Positions 20,432 to 33,759 of a stretch of 64,000 nt of DNA are shown piece by piece. The position numbers and the translations under genes were made by a program. Source of the stretch: Ashinkailepas kermadecensis (Eukaryota; Arthropoda; Thecostraca; Neolepadidae). The notes beneath the pieces were generated by a model. The model was not told the origin of the DNA. It did not search any database and saw nothing but the letters and a program-made list of their open reading frames with translations. The stretch is taken from positions 26,001-90,000 of the forward strand of contig JAOTOM010004141.1 in NCBI GenBank assembly GCA_034440615.1. The letters run 5' to 3'. The first letter of the stretch is position 1. Every line of letters begins with the position of its first letter.

Positions 20432-23400
20432 TCTTGTTCCCACCTTAAAGCACAATAATACCCAAAAGCTTCCGAAGAAAAATTACAACCATGTTCACAA
20501 AAAATATAATTTTGTATTCAAAATCAGCTTAGGTTAGGTTAGGCTCGGTTAGGTTTCTTTTTTAAGGTTGAGAATTTTCAGAAAATAAATTAAGTGAAAT
20601 TTTAATTAGTTTAATTTTTGTTCTCAAAAGATAGGTTAGGATAGGCTAGGTTAGGTTTTGTTGCATGAAAAAAAAATGTTTATGCGATGTTACCGAACTC
20701 AAAGCCTTTTTGGCATTATTTTGCTCACAACCTGAAAAGTAAGCACAAAAAATAAGTGGGTCCAATTATCTTAGTCACCTTCATAAACATGGTATTCTGC
20801 ATATTTTTATTTGTTTTAAAGGAAAACAAGAACACCTTAGACTGCAAGGTTACCAAATTATTTGCAATTTTGGGGGGAAACGTTTTTGGAATTTTTTAAA
20901 AAAGTTTTCCAACTTGAAAAGCCTAAACTAACCTAACTTAACCGAACCTAACCCATTTGCTTGCTATATGGAGGCAAATGTGTGTAAAAACTTGTCTTGT
21001 CACCACCTTAAAGCACAATAATACCGATTTAGCTAGGTTAGGCTAGTTTAGTTGTTTACCTTTGAAAAATTGTTCAATCATTTTCAAAAATAAAATAAAA
21101 TTGGAAGTTTTCCTTCAAAAGCAGCTGACATTAGGTTCGGGTAAGTTGGGTTCGGTTGTTCAATTTATACAATTTTCAGAATATATATTGCTTAATTTTT
21201 GTTTCTATTTTTTTCTCCACAGCAGGGGCGTCGATTTGTATCGATAGACACTAGCGCGCATTAAATGTCACACATCGTGATGGGCGTTCCTCAGAACGTC
21301 CAAAATCGCAACATGCAAAGAAAAAATTCCAGTTACAGAAATTCCAGCGCCTGAAGTCTAAATTTGAGGTTACAGTGACAAATGTGACGGAGGTAAGACA
21401 TCTGTGGTGCAATTGCGCGCAGTGTTTAATCCGGAGGACAATCTCATGTGACGTCGTACTGATTCGTTTTTTGTACTTCGCATATTCTGATGTATCGCAC
21501 CTTCTGATGTATCTGCGGATTGGTGTGATTTTAGATAGTGAATAAATAGCTTGCTGATATTTAATTCCCAAACGAACAGTAGTTGAAGAAGTTGGCAGGT
21601 AAGCTTGAAAAAGTCCAGTCCATGCTTCTTTCTGATTTGTGCTCAGGGTTTCCATGTTAATATCACATAACTACCACGTTTGTCTTCAAGAAGAGCTGTT
21701 TTTAGTTTACTTTTATTAAAATTTTCATTCCACTGCTCTTAGTGCCCTTTCTGCCCAGGATTGGGGCACCTAGTGTTGCATTTCCGTCCAGGGGTTGGCA
21801 CACCTTTTGGTAAATTTACAGCTTAAGGTAATTTCTGATTAATTTTTTCCCATGCAATGTTTAGGAATGTGATAAACACGATGTTACTGCTCATTTTGGT
21901 AAATTTGTGTTTTAAGGTGTTTTATGAATTCGTGGAATGTATCATTTCAATGCAATGTTTATGAATGTGACTCAGATGATGGGACCACTCATTTTCTATA
22001 CAAGTGCCTACATTTCAGGTTGTAAGCAAAATAACATCAACAAAAAGCTTTGAATTAGGTGACATAGGGTAAAGTATTTTTTTTTAAATAAAATAAATGC
22101 AACATAACCTAACCTAACCTAGCTTAACCTCCCCTTGGAGAAAAACAAAACCAAAACATCAAGTTGTAAAAATTTCAAGCAATGTATTTTTTTGACAATA
22201 CAAAAAATGTAACCCGATTTAACCTAACCTAACATAAGCTGCTTTTAAAGAAAAAAGATCTATTTCTTTCAAAAATTGGAACAATTTTTGCAAAAAATGT
22301 CGAACTTAAAACACTTAAACTAATCTAACATCACCAAACATAGCCCATTTGTTTGCTTTATGGAGGCAAATGGGTAATAACTTGCCTTGTTACCACCTTA
22401 AAGCACAATAATTCTGGTTAGATTAGGTTGGGTTAGGTTTTTTCATTTGTAAAATTTCAAGAAAATAAATTGCTAGATATTTTTCCAATCTTGTTTTTAT
22501 AGTTGTTTTCTCCAAGGTCAGCTTAGGTTACATTAGGTTATGTTGAATTTTTAATGTATTTCTTTTAATTGCCATGTTACCTAACTCAAAGCCCATTTTT
22601 AATGTTATTTTGCTCACAACCTGGAAAGTAAGCATTTGCACAGAAACTGAGTAGTGCCATCAGCTTCGTGACATTCATAAACATTGCATTGGAAATTTAA
22701 ATAGAAAAATATTAATAAAACACATAAAAGCACACATTAAATGTCCTTACCTCTGCAAATGCATGCCTTTCTATTGGGAGTAAAAAATAACAACAAAAAA
22801 GGGTGTGGAGTAAGGAAATATAGCATACAAATAATGTTCAAGATGTATGATAACCTTACCTAACATAGTTAAACTTCCCATACAAGAAATTAATTGTTTT
22901 TAATATACATTTTCGAGGCATTTTCTCAAATATTTTCAACTTAAAAAATCTAACCTAAGCTAGCCTGAACCGTTTATTATTTTTTTTGTAGAAAAATCAT
23001 TAACAAAAATTATTTCCTAACAAATGATTTTTTTTTATAACTTACAACAAAAGCCTAACCTAACCTGACAAACCTCACCCCTTTGTATGCTTCATGGAGG
23101 TAAAATGTGTGTAAAACTTGTCTTGTGGTTACCTTAAACTGTGATAATACCTGGCTTTTTGGGTAATATTTCAGCTCATGGTACTCTCTGACTTCTTCTA
23201 ATTTATTTTTTAATGCAGTGTTTGTTAATGTGCTGAACATGATGTAACCGCTCATTTCCTCTGCAGATGCACACTTTTCATTTGTGAGGAAAAATAACGT
23301 GGAAAAGGGGGCTTGGATTTGAGTAATATAGGATGAAAAATAATGTTCAGATAAAAAAAATGTAACATAGCCTAACCTAACCTAGCCTAGACTTCCATGC

Positions 23401-23660
23401 AAGATATGATTATTTTTATGCCAAATTCTCCCCCTCCCCAATTTCTTTTTTCTCAAACATTTTGAACTTAAAAGTCTAACGTAACTTAATCTAGCTTGAA
23501 CCGTTTTTGAAGATTTTTTCCATTTACTAACTTACAACAAAAGCCTAGCCTAACGCAATTAGACAAAACCTAGCTCCTTTGAATGATTCGTGGAGGTAAA
23601 AATGGGTGTAAAACATGTCTTGTGGTTACCTTAGACTGCAATAATATCTCTTTTTGTGCT
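20432..23660. repeat. AT-rich dispersed repeat cluster with CCTAA/TTAGG runs
   Basis: Blocks recur within this region: CACCTTAAAGCACAATAATA (near 20440, 21003 and 22397, diverged after 23100), ATTTTGCTCACAACCTG-AAGTAAGCA (near 20720, 22610), CATGGAGG-AAATGTGTGTAAA (four sites) and short AACCTAACCTAACC or TTAGGTTAGG runs. The pieces are in mixed order, so they are several nested or rearranged copies of one element. No coding frame. Related pieces occur at 29040-29610 (inverted) and inside the insertion in the mariner at 42904-43487. Confidence 0.75.
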
Positions 23661-24276
23661 ATCTGGTGTACGTGATGAACCTCCATCTGCATGCTGCATG
23701 AGAGCATTGCACTTATTGCTTCACAAAGAACAATAACATGTTGAAAGTACAATATTTTCAGGAATGGAATCCTGTGCTGATAACATTTTCTGAGTTATAA
23801 ATTTGCAGATCAGATCTACATCATTTGTGTTAATAAATATGAGAATTTCATAGAAATGCATACACCGGTTTGTAGACAAGAAGTTATTCTGATGATTTCT
23901 GATGTATTGGAAAATGACAAATTTTCATGATGGAAGGAGGCAAAGTTAAAGTACATATATCTCAATAAGTGGTCAGTTCACTAACAAGACAGCAAATTCA
24001 CTCAAATAGCACTCAAAATGCCAGGCGGCCCACTCTTTTTGCAAGTTTAAAATCGATGACAGTGCTTTCTTGAATCATGTTTAAAGCACATGAAGGAAAT
24101 GTATTGCTGACACTTGTTAGGAACTGATGTGTGTAACGTTAATTAACATTTCTAATGTCCTGATGTTTGTACACAAAATATAGCTCACTATTGTAAATAG
24201 CATGGGAAGTATGATGCCATATATCATGGCTAATTTATGGTCAAACTGTTATGCAGCAGATTCCTCTGCATTGTTA
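23661..24276. other. AT-rich spacer, nothing recognised
   Basis: No gene, repeat family or splice-flanked frame recognised. Confidence 0.4.
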
Positions 24277-24330
24277 CTTAGTTATTTGGGCTTTAGGGCA
24301 CAGACCATGTTGATCACATAGCTCCCTGCA
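24277..24330 (-). mobile_element. Mini-retroposon C copy, diverged
   Basis: Plus strand reads TTAGTTATTTGGGCTTTAGG then GATCACATAGC. The flanks CTCTGCATTGTTA and CCTGCATTGGTGTTA look like a diverged target duplication. Confidence 0.55.
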
Positions 24331-24429
24331 TTGGTGTTAACTGATACATCAGTATGTTTGCAAATTCACTGATGAGTGAATCCATACCATTCTCACTGGG
24401 GTATAAAAGCTACATTATAACATTGTTTA

Positions 24430-24622
24430 TACCGGGCGGCTGTGTCGGTGCATTGACGGCACGTTAAACTTTCGGTCAAAATTCTGCCGTTTAACTTGAA
24501 TTAATGGATCGGGTTTTGGGGCCAGGGTTCACGCAACAAGCTCTGCTTAGCAATCGGACCCTGGTTCATAAAGCCAGCCCAACAAAACTCGGATGAAACT
24601 TATTAAAAAAAAAAAAAAAAAT
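24430..24622 (+). mobile_element. SINE family A copy with A-rich end
   Basis: Body from GTGTCGGTGCATTGACGGCA through TTCGGTCAAAATTCTGCCG to CTGGTTCATAAAGCCAGCCC, ending in a run of about 17 A. The tRNA-like head seen in the 49-kb copy is missing. Confidence 0.8.
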
Positions 24623-25125
24623 GCATATAACAGAAACCCATCTCGATTGTCCTGCTTACTCAGGACACCATAGAAGTCAATGAAGCCAATGAAAACCATA
24701 GAAGTCAATGAAAATGTTACTTCATCCCCTGTATTGTTTATGGAGACAAGTCTCTTGAACCATATGTTATGTCCTTCACAGTGTTGCTCCATCCACCTCC
24801 AACTCCAACACTGACCAAACTTCAGGAGCTCATCCATCTCCAAAGCAGTGTGTTGAAGAAGGTATGTATTGTAGCATAACTACTCTGACCGGAATTCCAT
24901 GGTATCCATGTTGCCTTACAATCCATCCTTGCTGATCCATGTAGCAGATGTTTGACTTTCCTCAAACTGTCTGGATAACTGGGGAGTTGACACATGTTGA
25001 GTTGAGATAACATCACATGTGTGATGAAACAGATGAACTATTCCTGGATTCTTATGTTGCATCATTGCATGGCACAGTGACATACCGAATGGGGAGGGGG
25101 AATTGTGGGAAGTTCCCTCACCCCC
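24623..25125. other. Spacer, nothing recognised
   Basis: No supported feature. Short open frames only. Confidence 0.35.
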
Positions 25126-26105
25126 CCCCCGTCCTGATAGGTTGTGGGGCCCCCAAGAGTCCGCCGAGCTTAGGAAAAAAATGCGCTATGCTCCCTAAGA
25201 ATTTCACTCGGTCGACCAAAAATCGCACCGGGGCTCAGAAAAATCACATTCGGGGCCCCCAAACGTAGCGCAGGGGGCCCGATAATGCCGCTGGGGCCTC
25301 AAAAGTTTGCACCTGGGCCCCTGAAAATCACGTTGGGGCCGCAAACAAGTCGTGCCGGGATTCAAGAAAATCACGACGGGGGCCACAAACTGTCGGGCCG
25401 GGGCCTCCTGAAAATCACGCCGAGACTGGGGTATTAAGAATTATCACCCGGGCCCCTGAAAATCACGCCAGAGGCCTGATAGGTCCCACCGGGGCTCTAA
25501 AAGTCTCGTTGAGATCACCCAACAAATGAAGCCGGGTGAATGAAAAACAGTCCGGAAACGGAAAATCAATCTGGGATCTCAACAATAGCTCCAAAAGCCC
25601 ACACAACTTGTTGGGCCCCCACAAACGTGTCGTAGTCACCGCAAGGGATCCCAACAAGTGACGACGGGGCCCCAAAAATCGCACTTAGACACAAACAAAT
25701 TCACGCCGCTTCTCTTGAAAATCTCACTGGGGCCAAAACGTCGTGCCGGAGCCCCACAAGTTGCAGCTGGCTTCCCAAGTACCAATATATACCCGGAATG
25801 TCACCTTGCGGACGGAAAAATTGCGTCAAGGATCCACAAAATAAGAAGTCGTCGGACGCCGGAAAAGAAACCTGTTTGGGCACCGGAAAAAAACGCACCG
25901 AGGGCCAGAAAAATCGTACCGGGTTCCAAAAATAGCCTGCAGGGGCTTATAAAAATAGACTTCACCACAAAAACCACAAGGAGACTCCATCGAATCGACC
26001 AGAGCACCGGAAAATTAAGAATGGGTCCCGAAAGAACATTATCCGAAAGGCCTTTCTACTCTCGATCGTGCAATCTGCGGAAAAAAACACGTTGAGCAGC
26101 CGCAG
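25126..26105. repeat. 30-bp-periodic GGGGCC/AAAATCRCG array, copy 1
   Basis: Roughly every 30 bases a GGGGCCCC-like block is followed by CAAAA or GAAAATCACG-type bases, with strong divergence between units. It ends with TCGATCGTGCAATCTGCGG and GTTGAGCAGCCGCAGTGGCG. The same motifs and the same end appear inverted in 38060-40035, so these are two copies of one dispersed element, not a local satellite. Confidence 0.7.
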
Positions 26106-26386
26106 TGGCGTACTAAATGTAAAAATTCCCCTCCCTAACGTTAGGCACCAAGGAAATACTTTCACCCATCGTCATTACCGTTCAGGTCTGCTGTGCTCTG
26201 ATGCTTCATCAATGCCGGTGTGTTTTAGCCTGCATCTGATCGCTGAAGTATTTTTATTTAAGCCGGTGTGTGTTTGTTGGTGTGTGGAGTGAGGAGGGGG
26301 GTAACAGTGACGGTGACGGTGACGATAGATCCGAGCCTACTGTATGGCACTGCAGTCGCATGCTGTTATTCAGAGTTGTTATGTTG

Positions 26387-26495
26387 GTGAGTTCGAGTCT
26401 CACCTGTCGCTACTCTTCGCCCGCGACCAATCGGCGTGAGAGATTGGCGACGCTATATGACAACGGTCGACGTGTCTAGAACCAATGACCAACCA
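26387..26495 (+). mobile_element. SINE family B, 5'-truncated at the B box
   Basis: Begins just before GTTCGAGTCTCACC and runs to ACCAATGACCAACC. A perfect 15-bp target duplication AGAGTTGTTATGTTG lies at 26372-26386 and 26496-26510, so the truncation happened at insertion and not later. Confidence 0.9.
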
Positions 26496-26510
26496 AGAGT
26501 TGTTATGTTG

Positions 26511-27085
26511 AAATGTACTGAGCACTGCTCTTTTAATTATGTGACTTCACCAGTTATTGGGCGATTTTCCCCGTCGGTGAGGATGCTGAATAAACATAAA
26601 CATACTAATCGTCGAATAAGAAATCATAATTTCTGAGATCTGAAAATATAGTGGGCTAAATCCGATGAGTTTTTTGTGGGGGGGTCTAGTGTTTTGGCAC
26701 TTCGGCCCCCCCAATGTTTTTCAAAAATCGACACCCCTGCACATGTATGGTGCATAAACAACAAAGTTACACCATACTTATGGTGCATCAACATTGGTGG
26801 GTGTATTTGTGAATATTCCAATATTAGGTAGCCTTCTTTCTACTAATAAACAGGCGGAAACATACCTACCTACCTACCCACCTCCTTAATAATAATTGAA
26901 CCTCTATATCATATCAACAAGAAAGCGGTGTTTGTTGTCTGAGCTGCGGCATAAACGTAACTGTTCTTCCCAACACATCCTGTTCGTGAGCCTGCCCTCT
27001 CTCCTGCCAGCATTTCTGCTGAACGTCACACACGAGGTAAGGTCAGCATCGACGTCACGGATTCTATCCAGTTTCTAGTACGACC
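26511..27085. other. Spacer with a repeat relic
   Basis: Contains the inverted relic of the CAGGGGCGTCGAT element at 26690-26745. No gene. Confidence 0.4.
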
Positions 27086-27087
27086 AT

Positions 27088-28385
27088 TCAGAACAGAGTA
27101 TATTAAAGAACGGGTACACCCAAGTTTAGTATATTCTCAGATCTAGTATATACTGTGCCTTGGTGACGTCACAGCTATAATATGCGATATTCTACTAGAA
27201 TGTGGTGGGCATCTGGCGGATTATAGAATCCTATAGTAGAATATTCCAAATCTAGCAGATTCCTGGCAATTGGTGATATAGTGCCGCAACCGCGGCAAAA
27301 ATTTCACGTCCTTCATTTTTCTTATTTTGCTATAATTTTCATTAGAAAAGAGCATATGGTACTATGGCATGCTTTACTTTCTCCTGTATTCAGCTGACAC
27401 GAGAAAGCAAAGGATGACATGAAAAAGAGTACAAAGAATGAGAAAGAACGTTCAATTTCATTTAACAGCAGCTTCCTTTTCTGCCGAAGCTCGACACACG
27501 ACTGGCCTTGAGGGCCAGCTGGTCGTCATGGCAACGACTTAGGCCCCGCCCTCCGGGAGTCGGCCGGCCGGTTTTGTGTAATGTCCTCGTTTACCGGCAA
27601 GGAAACATACCTTTTCGGGGTGATACAAGTAAAAACGATCCGGATTCGTATGTAGAATTCTTCGGGAATTCGCATGGTATCAAATTTGCCTATGTACAAT
27701 AAAAATTGTCTGCGTAAAGCCGTGGAAAATATTGGCTATTTTGGCTTGAGACGCACGCAAATTGCTGCCGAGTATCGCCTTGGCTACGTCACAGACCCGG
27801 AACAACTTGCCCCCCGATTCAGAATGCTCCAATACCGCACACTGTTTGGAGCAGAGTATATTAAAGAACGGGTACATCCAAGTTTAGTATATTCTCAGAT
27901 CTAGTATATACTGTGCCTTGTCGACGTCACAGCTAGAATATGCGATATTCTACTAGAATGTGGTGGACATTCTGGCAGATTATAGAATCCTATAGTATAA
28001 TATTCCAAATCTAGCAGATTCCAAATTAGCAGATTTTGCATACACGTGCCAGGCTCGACGCACGACTGGCGTTGAGGGCCAGCCGGTCTTCATGGCAACG
28101 ACTCTAGGCCCCGCCCTCCGGGAGTCAGCTGGCCGGTTTTGTGTAGTGTCCTCGTTTACCGGCAAGGAAACATACTTTTTCGAGGGGATGCAAGTAAAAA
28201 CGATCCGGATTCGTATGTAGAATTCTTCAGGCATTCGCATGATGTCAAATTTGCCTACATACAATAAAAATTGCATGCTTAAAGCCGTGGCAAATATTGG
28301 CCGTTTTGGCTTGACATGCACGCAAGGTGCTGCCGAGTATCGCCTTGGCTACGTCACAGGCCCGGAACAACTTGACCGCCCCCCC
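27088..28385. repeat. Tandem segmental duplication, ~0.6-0.75-kb unit
   Basis: Order A-B-A'-B'. Block A (27095-27270; 27847-28030) contains AGAGTATATTAAAGAACGGG and ATGCGATATTCTACTAGAAT. Block B (27487-27840; 28050-28375) contains CGACTGG, ATGGCAACGACT and CGCCCTCCGGGAGTC. Copies are about 95 percent alike where aligned by eye. Block A of the first copy has TGACGTCA, a full CRE-type palindrome, near 27164; the second copy has CGACGTCA. No protein frame spans the unit. Confidence 0.8.
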
Positions 28386-28936
28386 CCCCCGGTTTGCAGC
28401 CGGGAGTGTCATCCCAACAGCGGCCATAGAGAGCCATTTCAGCTTCCATATCTGATATATGACGTGTATGATGCGTCACCCAATAACAGCTACTATTTGA
28501 ATGTGATTGCATACAGGTGCCCCCCATATGTGCATGTTTTTCGCAACATATCATCGTAAAGAACGCACTCCATTACTATCTATTAATATATTAAGCCTAA
28601 GTTGCATTAAAATCACTTGTGGAAAATGGCAGCGAATTAAGGGGAAAAAACCGGCCATGCAGCGTTTTAGACCGGGATTCCTGCCATATTTGCCGTTGTG
28701 CAATTATGGCTTGTGTGCGACATGCATTGCGCACTGCGTTTTGGTGCAAGGTTTTCTTGTGTACGTTCAGTGGTTCTACAGTTGAGAACTTGGTTAATAG
28801 ATCAATTAAATTCGTGATGTATAGCTTATGCTACCTTTGTCAATGTGAATACCTTTTCAAATACCTTATCTCTGCTGCAAATGTAAATATTTTCAAGAAA
28901 TTATTTGGCCGACACCTGATCGTTCCAAAATAGCAC
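28386..28936. other. Spacer, nothing recognised
   Basis: Open frames up to 106 codons, none with a recognisable domain. Confidence 0.35.
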
Positions 28937-29029
28937 ATGGACATTGACATTGATACAAGACTGGCAAGATTACACGATACAATTTATGTATCCCGCGTAG
29001 TTGCGAATATCCTACGTGATTTCAGTGCA

Positions 29030-29640
29030 TTAGACGACGTAGTGTTTGGCTTCCCTTGTACTTCCCAATGGGTTGTGTTAGGGTTAGATTGCATGGTGAA
29101 AGATTACCATAATATATCGTCGGTATTAGTGCAGTTTAAGGTAACAATGAGACAAATTTTATGCACATTTTACCTCCATGAAGCATACAAAGTGGTTATG
29201 TTTGGTTCAGTCAAGTTATATTAGGGTTTTGTTGTAAGTTGAAGAAAAAAATTAATTATAAATTTTTTCACAAATAAATTTAATTTTGTCTTCAAAAACA
29301 GTTCATGTTCGCTTAGGTTAGGTTGTGTTAGGTCAGGTTTTTATATGATTTTTTTGGGGGAAAAATAATTCCATGGTTTCTTGCATGGAAGGTTAGGATA
29401 GGTTATGTTAGGTTACGTTACATCATTTTTTTTTCTTGGTTTTGAACTTTACTTTTTGCCCAACTCGAAGCCCCTTTTTGGGTGTTATTTTGCCTTCCAA
29501 CTGAAAGTATACATTTGCAGAGGAAATAGGTCATCATATCATGTTCACCACCTTCATAAATATTGCATTATAAAAAGAAATTCCAAGAAATCAGAAGCTA
29601 CCTTAAGCTGCAAATTTACCCAACCCCATAAAAAGTGCAG
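29030..29640. repeat. AT-rich CCTAA-type repeat, inverted copy
   Basis: Carries inverted and direct pieces of the 20.4-23.7-kb family: TTTTACCTCCATGAAGCATA, TTAGGTTAGG-type runs and ATTTTGCCTTCCAACTGAAA with CATAAATATTGCATTATA. Confidence 0.7.
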
Positions 29641-32380
29641 TTGGCAGCTCTGCAGTTGGCAGCAGTCTATCTTCTCATTGCCTGTTAAAGCCAGATAAGC
29701 TGTTCTCAAGGGGTTTTGCATAGTTGGAGTTGGACAAATTTAACATACCTCAATGAAATGTTCTTGGTTATGAGGCAGTGATCATCATCACTGGAATCCT
29801 CAATTGGGATAGCAAATTTAAGAGTCTGGGACAAACCTGGCCCTCTGTGGTTTGCATCACCCTGACTGTGTTACATGACTGGGATGCTTGGCACCCACAA
29901 GGTATGCTACACTTCAAACAATTTTCCTCAGTGGGAATAGCACTGTTGCCTAAAAACCTACATTTTCAGCATTCTTCCAAAAAGAAAGAGCAATTATATT
30001 TCAGTGAGGTAGTAGGTCATAACTGTGACACAGTGAATACATTTCCCCTTGCAACACAATTATTTGTTTAAAAGGTTTCATCTTCATGTAAATAGTCTCA
30101 AGATGTTCAGAAGAAATAAACAAATTGAGATATAAGAAATGAGAAAGAATATAACCTAACATACACAATAATTACAAACCAAATAGCATATGCAAAACAA
30201 TAACACAAGGGCTGGAAGATACTATTCATTCCAACTACTGTAACATGGCACCCCAGTCAAATTTTTCAAGGGTGACTAAGTGTCTGCTGTTGAGACTGCT
30301 TGCTGCCTCATGTTAGTTGAGTGTATAGAGTGTGAATTAATATGGGATTTATTTGATAGCACATATGGCTTGTGTTGGGGTACATTACATTATTTAGTTA
30401 TAATATTGTTTGACTATGCTTGGTTTTTATTTCTGTATCATGTCTATGCATTTTTTTTCTGTAATGGGTACTACATCAAATTCTTCCTTCTGCGGAGGGC
30501 AGAAGGGTGATTGTAAGCAATGCCACTTTGTCTGATGATTCGTGGGCCAAAATGTGTTCTAGTTGTTACCCAGGGCTTCGTAAAATTATTTACTATTTTG
30601 TGGAAAAATCATCATTGTGAAGTGTTTTTGGGTGCTGCAGAGTCCCAACTGAATTGATTTGTCTGAAATGTGAGACAGGATGATGATGATTTGGTTCGGG
30701 CTTTGCAAATACTCATGTTCACCAAGTTTGAAAACCTCACCAGCGTTGGGCAGCTTGCGGCCTGAATTAACTAATACAACATTTTCATAATACAATTCCC
30801 CTAGCTTTTCCGCAAATCGTGAATGAAGGTTGGATTAGCTAAAAATGTGGCGACATTGGCATGGGGAATGTCCCCGATTGCAGGAGCGTCACTATTGGGG
30901 AGCCCGGGGATCTCTTCGCCTGGAAACCCACGGTGACTCCCGTCCTCTGCCAATGGGAAAGCTTTCACAAACTTTTAGCATTTCGTCCATGTGGCGTGCC
31001 TGGCCGTGCCCCTCCCCCGGCAAAAAAAATCACAATGGTCCCGAAAATCCCCCTGGCCCTCTCCTCGTGGATTCGCATCTGGGCTTCATTTTCGTTCCGT
31101 CCCTCCTTCCATTGCCAGCTTCTCAGCGCTGTATTGGACAATGAGTTCACCTCCCTTGCCTTTCCCGACTGCTTGCGCTCCTGCCGTCTACTGCGCATTT
31201 GACTGTGCACATAGATACAATACAATGAAAACATCTGGCAAGCGGGTCAGTGTTTACCTTGCTTGCATGGACTCGATCATGCATACTTAGAATGTAGCGT
31301 GTTTCGCATGGGACATTTGGAACTGTGTGTTTCCCTTCTTGTGACCGATGTCTTTACATTGATGAACAGCGGGGATGAATATGAACGGGGGGGGGGGCGT
31401 GAACATGTTCCCCCCAGAACCGGCGGATACACCCATGTGCACGGGAATAGACTAAGCGCACGGTGTGGTTTCGGCCTTCGGTTAATATGTCTGACCTGTG
31501 GGTAGCAGCCCCGTGTGGAACGACTTCTTCATCCTACACGAAAGCATTTTTTTTCAAGTTCGCTTAACCCGCGCCGTCTCGGGGGGGGTTGATAATCCCC
31601 CCTAAGGTTTTCCGCGGATAGTGAAAGAACGGCGCGCGGCAACGCGCCGAAATCTGATATACCTTTTCCCACATAAATTTGGCATGTGTCAGAATTTTGA
31701 GGTCAGGTCATCTAGGGTCAACGAGTTAGTCGAGGTCGAGTGAGGTCACCTCCAGAAATGTTCAACCAGTCGTCATGCTTTAATGGATGGAGATATTTTA
31801 ATGAACCTTTCAGCGTTTCCTTATCTTTAGGGACGAAACAAACCGCACCAGATGATTTTTTCCCGTTTTTGATAACTTATTAATTTTGCATATTTGCCCA
31901 TAAGAGCTAAAATCGAAAATTCTGGCTGAAGTAAGCATTTTTATGAGAGCAAGTTGACTTCGAACAACGTTTTTCGGTCTACTCTACCCATTAGAAAAAA
32001 ATGAAAGAAAATTGAAAACTAAAAAAAGAAATTTAAAAAAAGATTTTTTGGGTGGGTAAAAATTATAGGGCCATGGTCGATTTCTACTTCTTTTTCTGAT
32101 TCCAAATAATTTTGTTTTCAAATCTCCACAAAATGAACTCCCCAGAGCCAAAACATGATGTAAGTCGTGAAAACTTAGGCCCTCTAGTGACGTCACTTTT
32201 TTTGGGGGGTATAAAAGTTTGGGGTGGTATCAGGCCCTACTCGTCGAGCTCTTTCCGATGACACCTCTTTCGTTTTCGTGCGACGCTTAGTTTGGAGATT
32301 AGATGGGGGAGGTGTTGTATCAGCCCCCCCTCCCCCGAGACGGGGGTGTGAGGATATGACCGGAAAGACGGGGAGGGTTG
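29641..32380. other. Spacer, no recognised gene
   Basis: A plus-strand frame of 113 codons at 30861-31202 is open, but I recognise no domain. At 31570-31660 two short hairpins occur, GGGGGGTTGATAATCCCCCC and GGCGCGCGGCAACGCGCC. Two G runs (31387, 32330) may be slippage-prone. Confidence 0.35.
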
Positions 32381-32385
32381 AGAAC

Positions 32386-33000
32386 ACTAGCGGATCCAGG
32401 GAGGGTCCATTCTGGCCATGCCCCCCCGAAGCCCTTAAAAGGGGGGCATGGTGTCTCCCCCCCCTGCACCCCACCCACACCCCCCAGAAACCAACAGAAG
32501 TAAACTAAATTAAAATGCAGTTACCTTTGCCGAGGTTAAAAAATAGCGTCTGAATGAAAGAATCTCCAATTTTAGAGGTTTTTAAAAAAATAATTGTTTG
32601 GGAGCCAATATCGTAGCATAGTAGATACTGACACACATGCAGGGTTCCATGCTGCTCAAGTTCTGCTTACAGCAAAAGTTGACGTGAACGTGAACGTTTT
32701 GGTAAACAAGAACAAAAATCCGGTAACTTAGAAACGGTGGAGGTAGGCTGTGGCCCCTACACAGGAAATTATGTTGTCATGAATTATTTTTTCTTTCTTA
32801 ATGGGCCCCTTTGCCAAATAGTGGTCGAAATCCTGTGCTTTTAACCGAAACATAGTGGGAGAATGGGCACCCTCTAAATCCTTTCGACCCTGATGCAATT
32901 CCTAGGTACGCCATTGGTAGAGGGGGAGGGGGGGCTGACGCCGAAAACCGAAAGTTGCCCCCCCAAACCGGTGGGCTAGATCCGCCAGTGGTTAAGAATG
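32386..33000. other. DNA-element termini of the GCGGATCCAG type
   Basis: AGCGGATCCAGGGAGGG at 32389 and an inverted GGCTAGATCCGCCAGTGG at 32972 face each other and could bound one element of about 600 bp. The hairpin GCCATGCCCCCC...GGGGGGCATGG lies at 32416-32452. Similar termini recur at 36494, 47230, 60880 and 62395. Confidence 0.45.
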
Positions 33001-33585
33001 GCACCAAATACAGTATATTTGCTGACTGCATTCTCTTGCCTTTTGTCATCGTTTGCAACGAACTCGGGTGAAGCCCGGATGCCTCGTCATGCAACGGCGC
33101 ACCAGGGGGGGAGTATAGTCATAGGTGTAGGTTCCCGAAAATAATTGGGAGTTCACAATGCATGCAGCCAATTGGCGGGTTCAAATAGATCGGGAGTACA
33201 CCCCCGCAGGGTCCCATTTCAAAGTGTGAAATTATTGGGGAGGGGGTGGGGCAAAGCTAGCATTTGCTGGGGGATACAAGAACCCCACAACAAATATACA
33301 AAGATTAAGTTACCGGTTTGGTTGGTTACCCCTGGTTAAGTTACCGCCCCCTTAGCGACAGGAGGTTCCCCTGGAGGAGCCGCATGAAGCCATTGAGGAA
33401 TCCGACTGCAACCCTCCACCCTACCCCCGGTAGACAAGGCCTGATCAGGGAGCAGACCCTCCTCCCGGGACACCCGGACAGCCTCCTGCCATCGAAATGC
33501 GTCCCATCCTTTCAGCCTCACCCCCAGAAGGTAAGGTTGGTGTGAAGAAAGCCCCCCTCAGATGGAGGCCTCCCTCTACAAAAAG

Positions 33586-33747
33586 GGGGACGAGTGGTCT
33601 AGGGGTAAGATGCTCGTCTCACAATCGAAAGATTGTGGGTTCGAGTCTCACCTGTCGCTACTCTTCGCCTGCGACCAATCGGCGTGAGACATTGGCGACG
33701 CTACATGGCTCAACGGTCGACGAGTCGAAAAAACCAATAACCAATAA
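33586..33747 (+). mobile_element. SINE family B, full length
   Basis: Complete tRNA-like head, body and AACCAATAACCAATAA tail. Perfect 12-bp target duplication CTCTACAAAAAG at 33574-33585 and 33748-33759. Confidence 0.93.
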
Positions 33748-33759
33748 CTCTACAAAAAG

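Noticed and set aside
20520..23400. TTAGG/CCTAA runs as interstitial telomere or chromosome end
   Set aside because: Runs are short, interrupted and embedded in a dispersed repeat that recurs elsewhere in both orientations.
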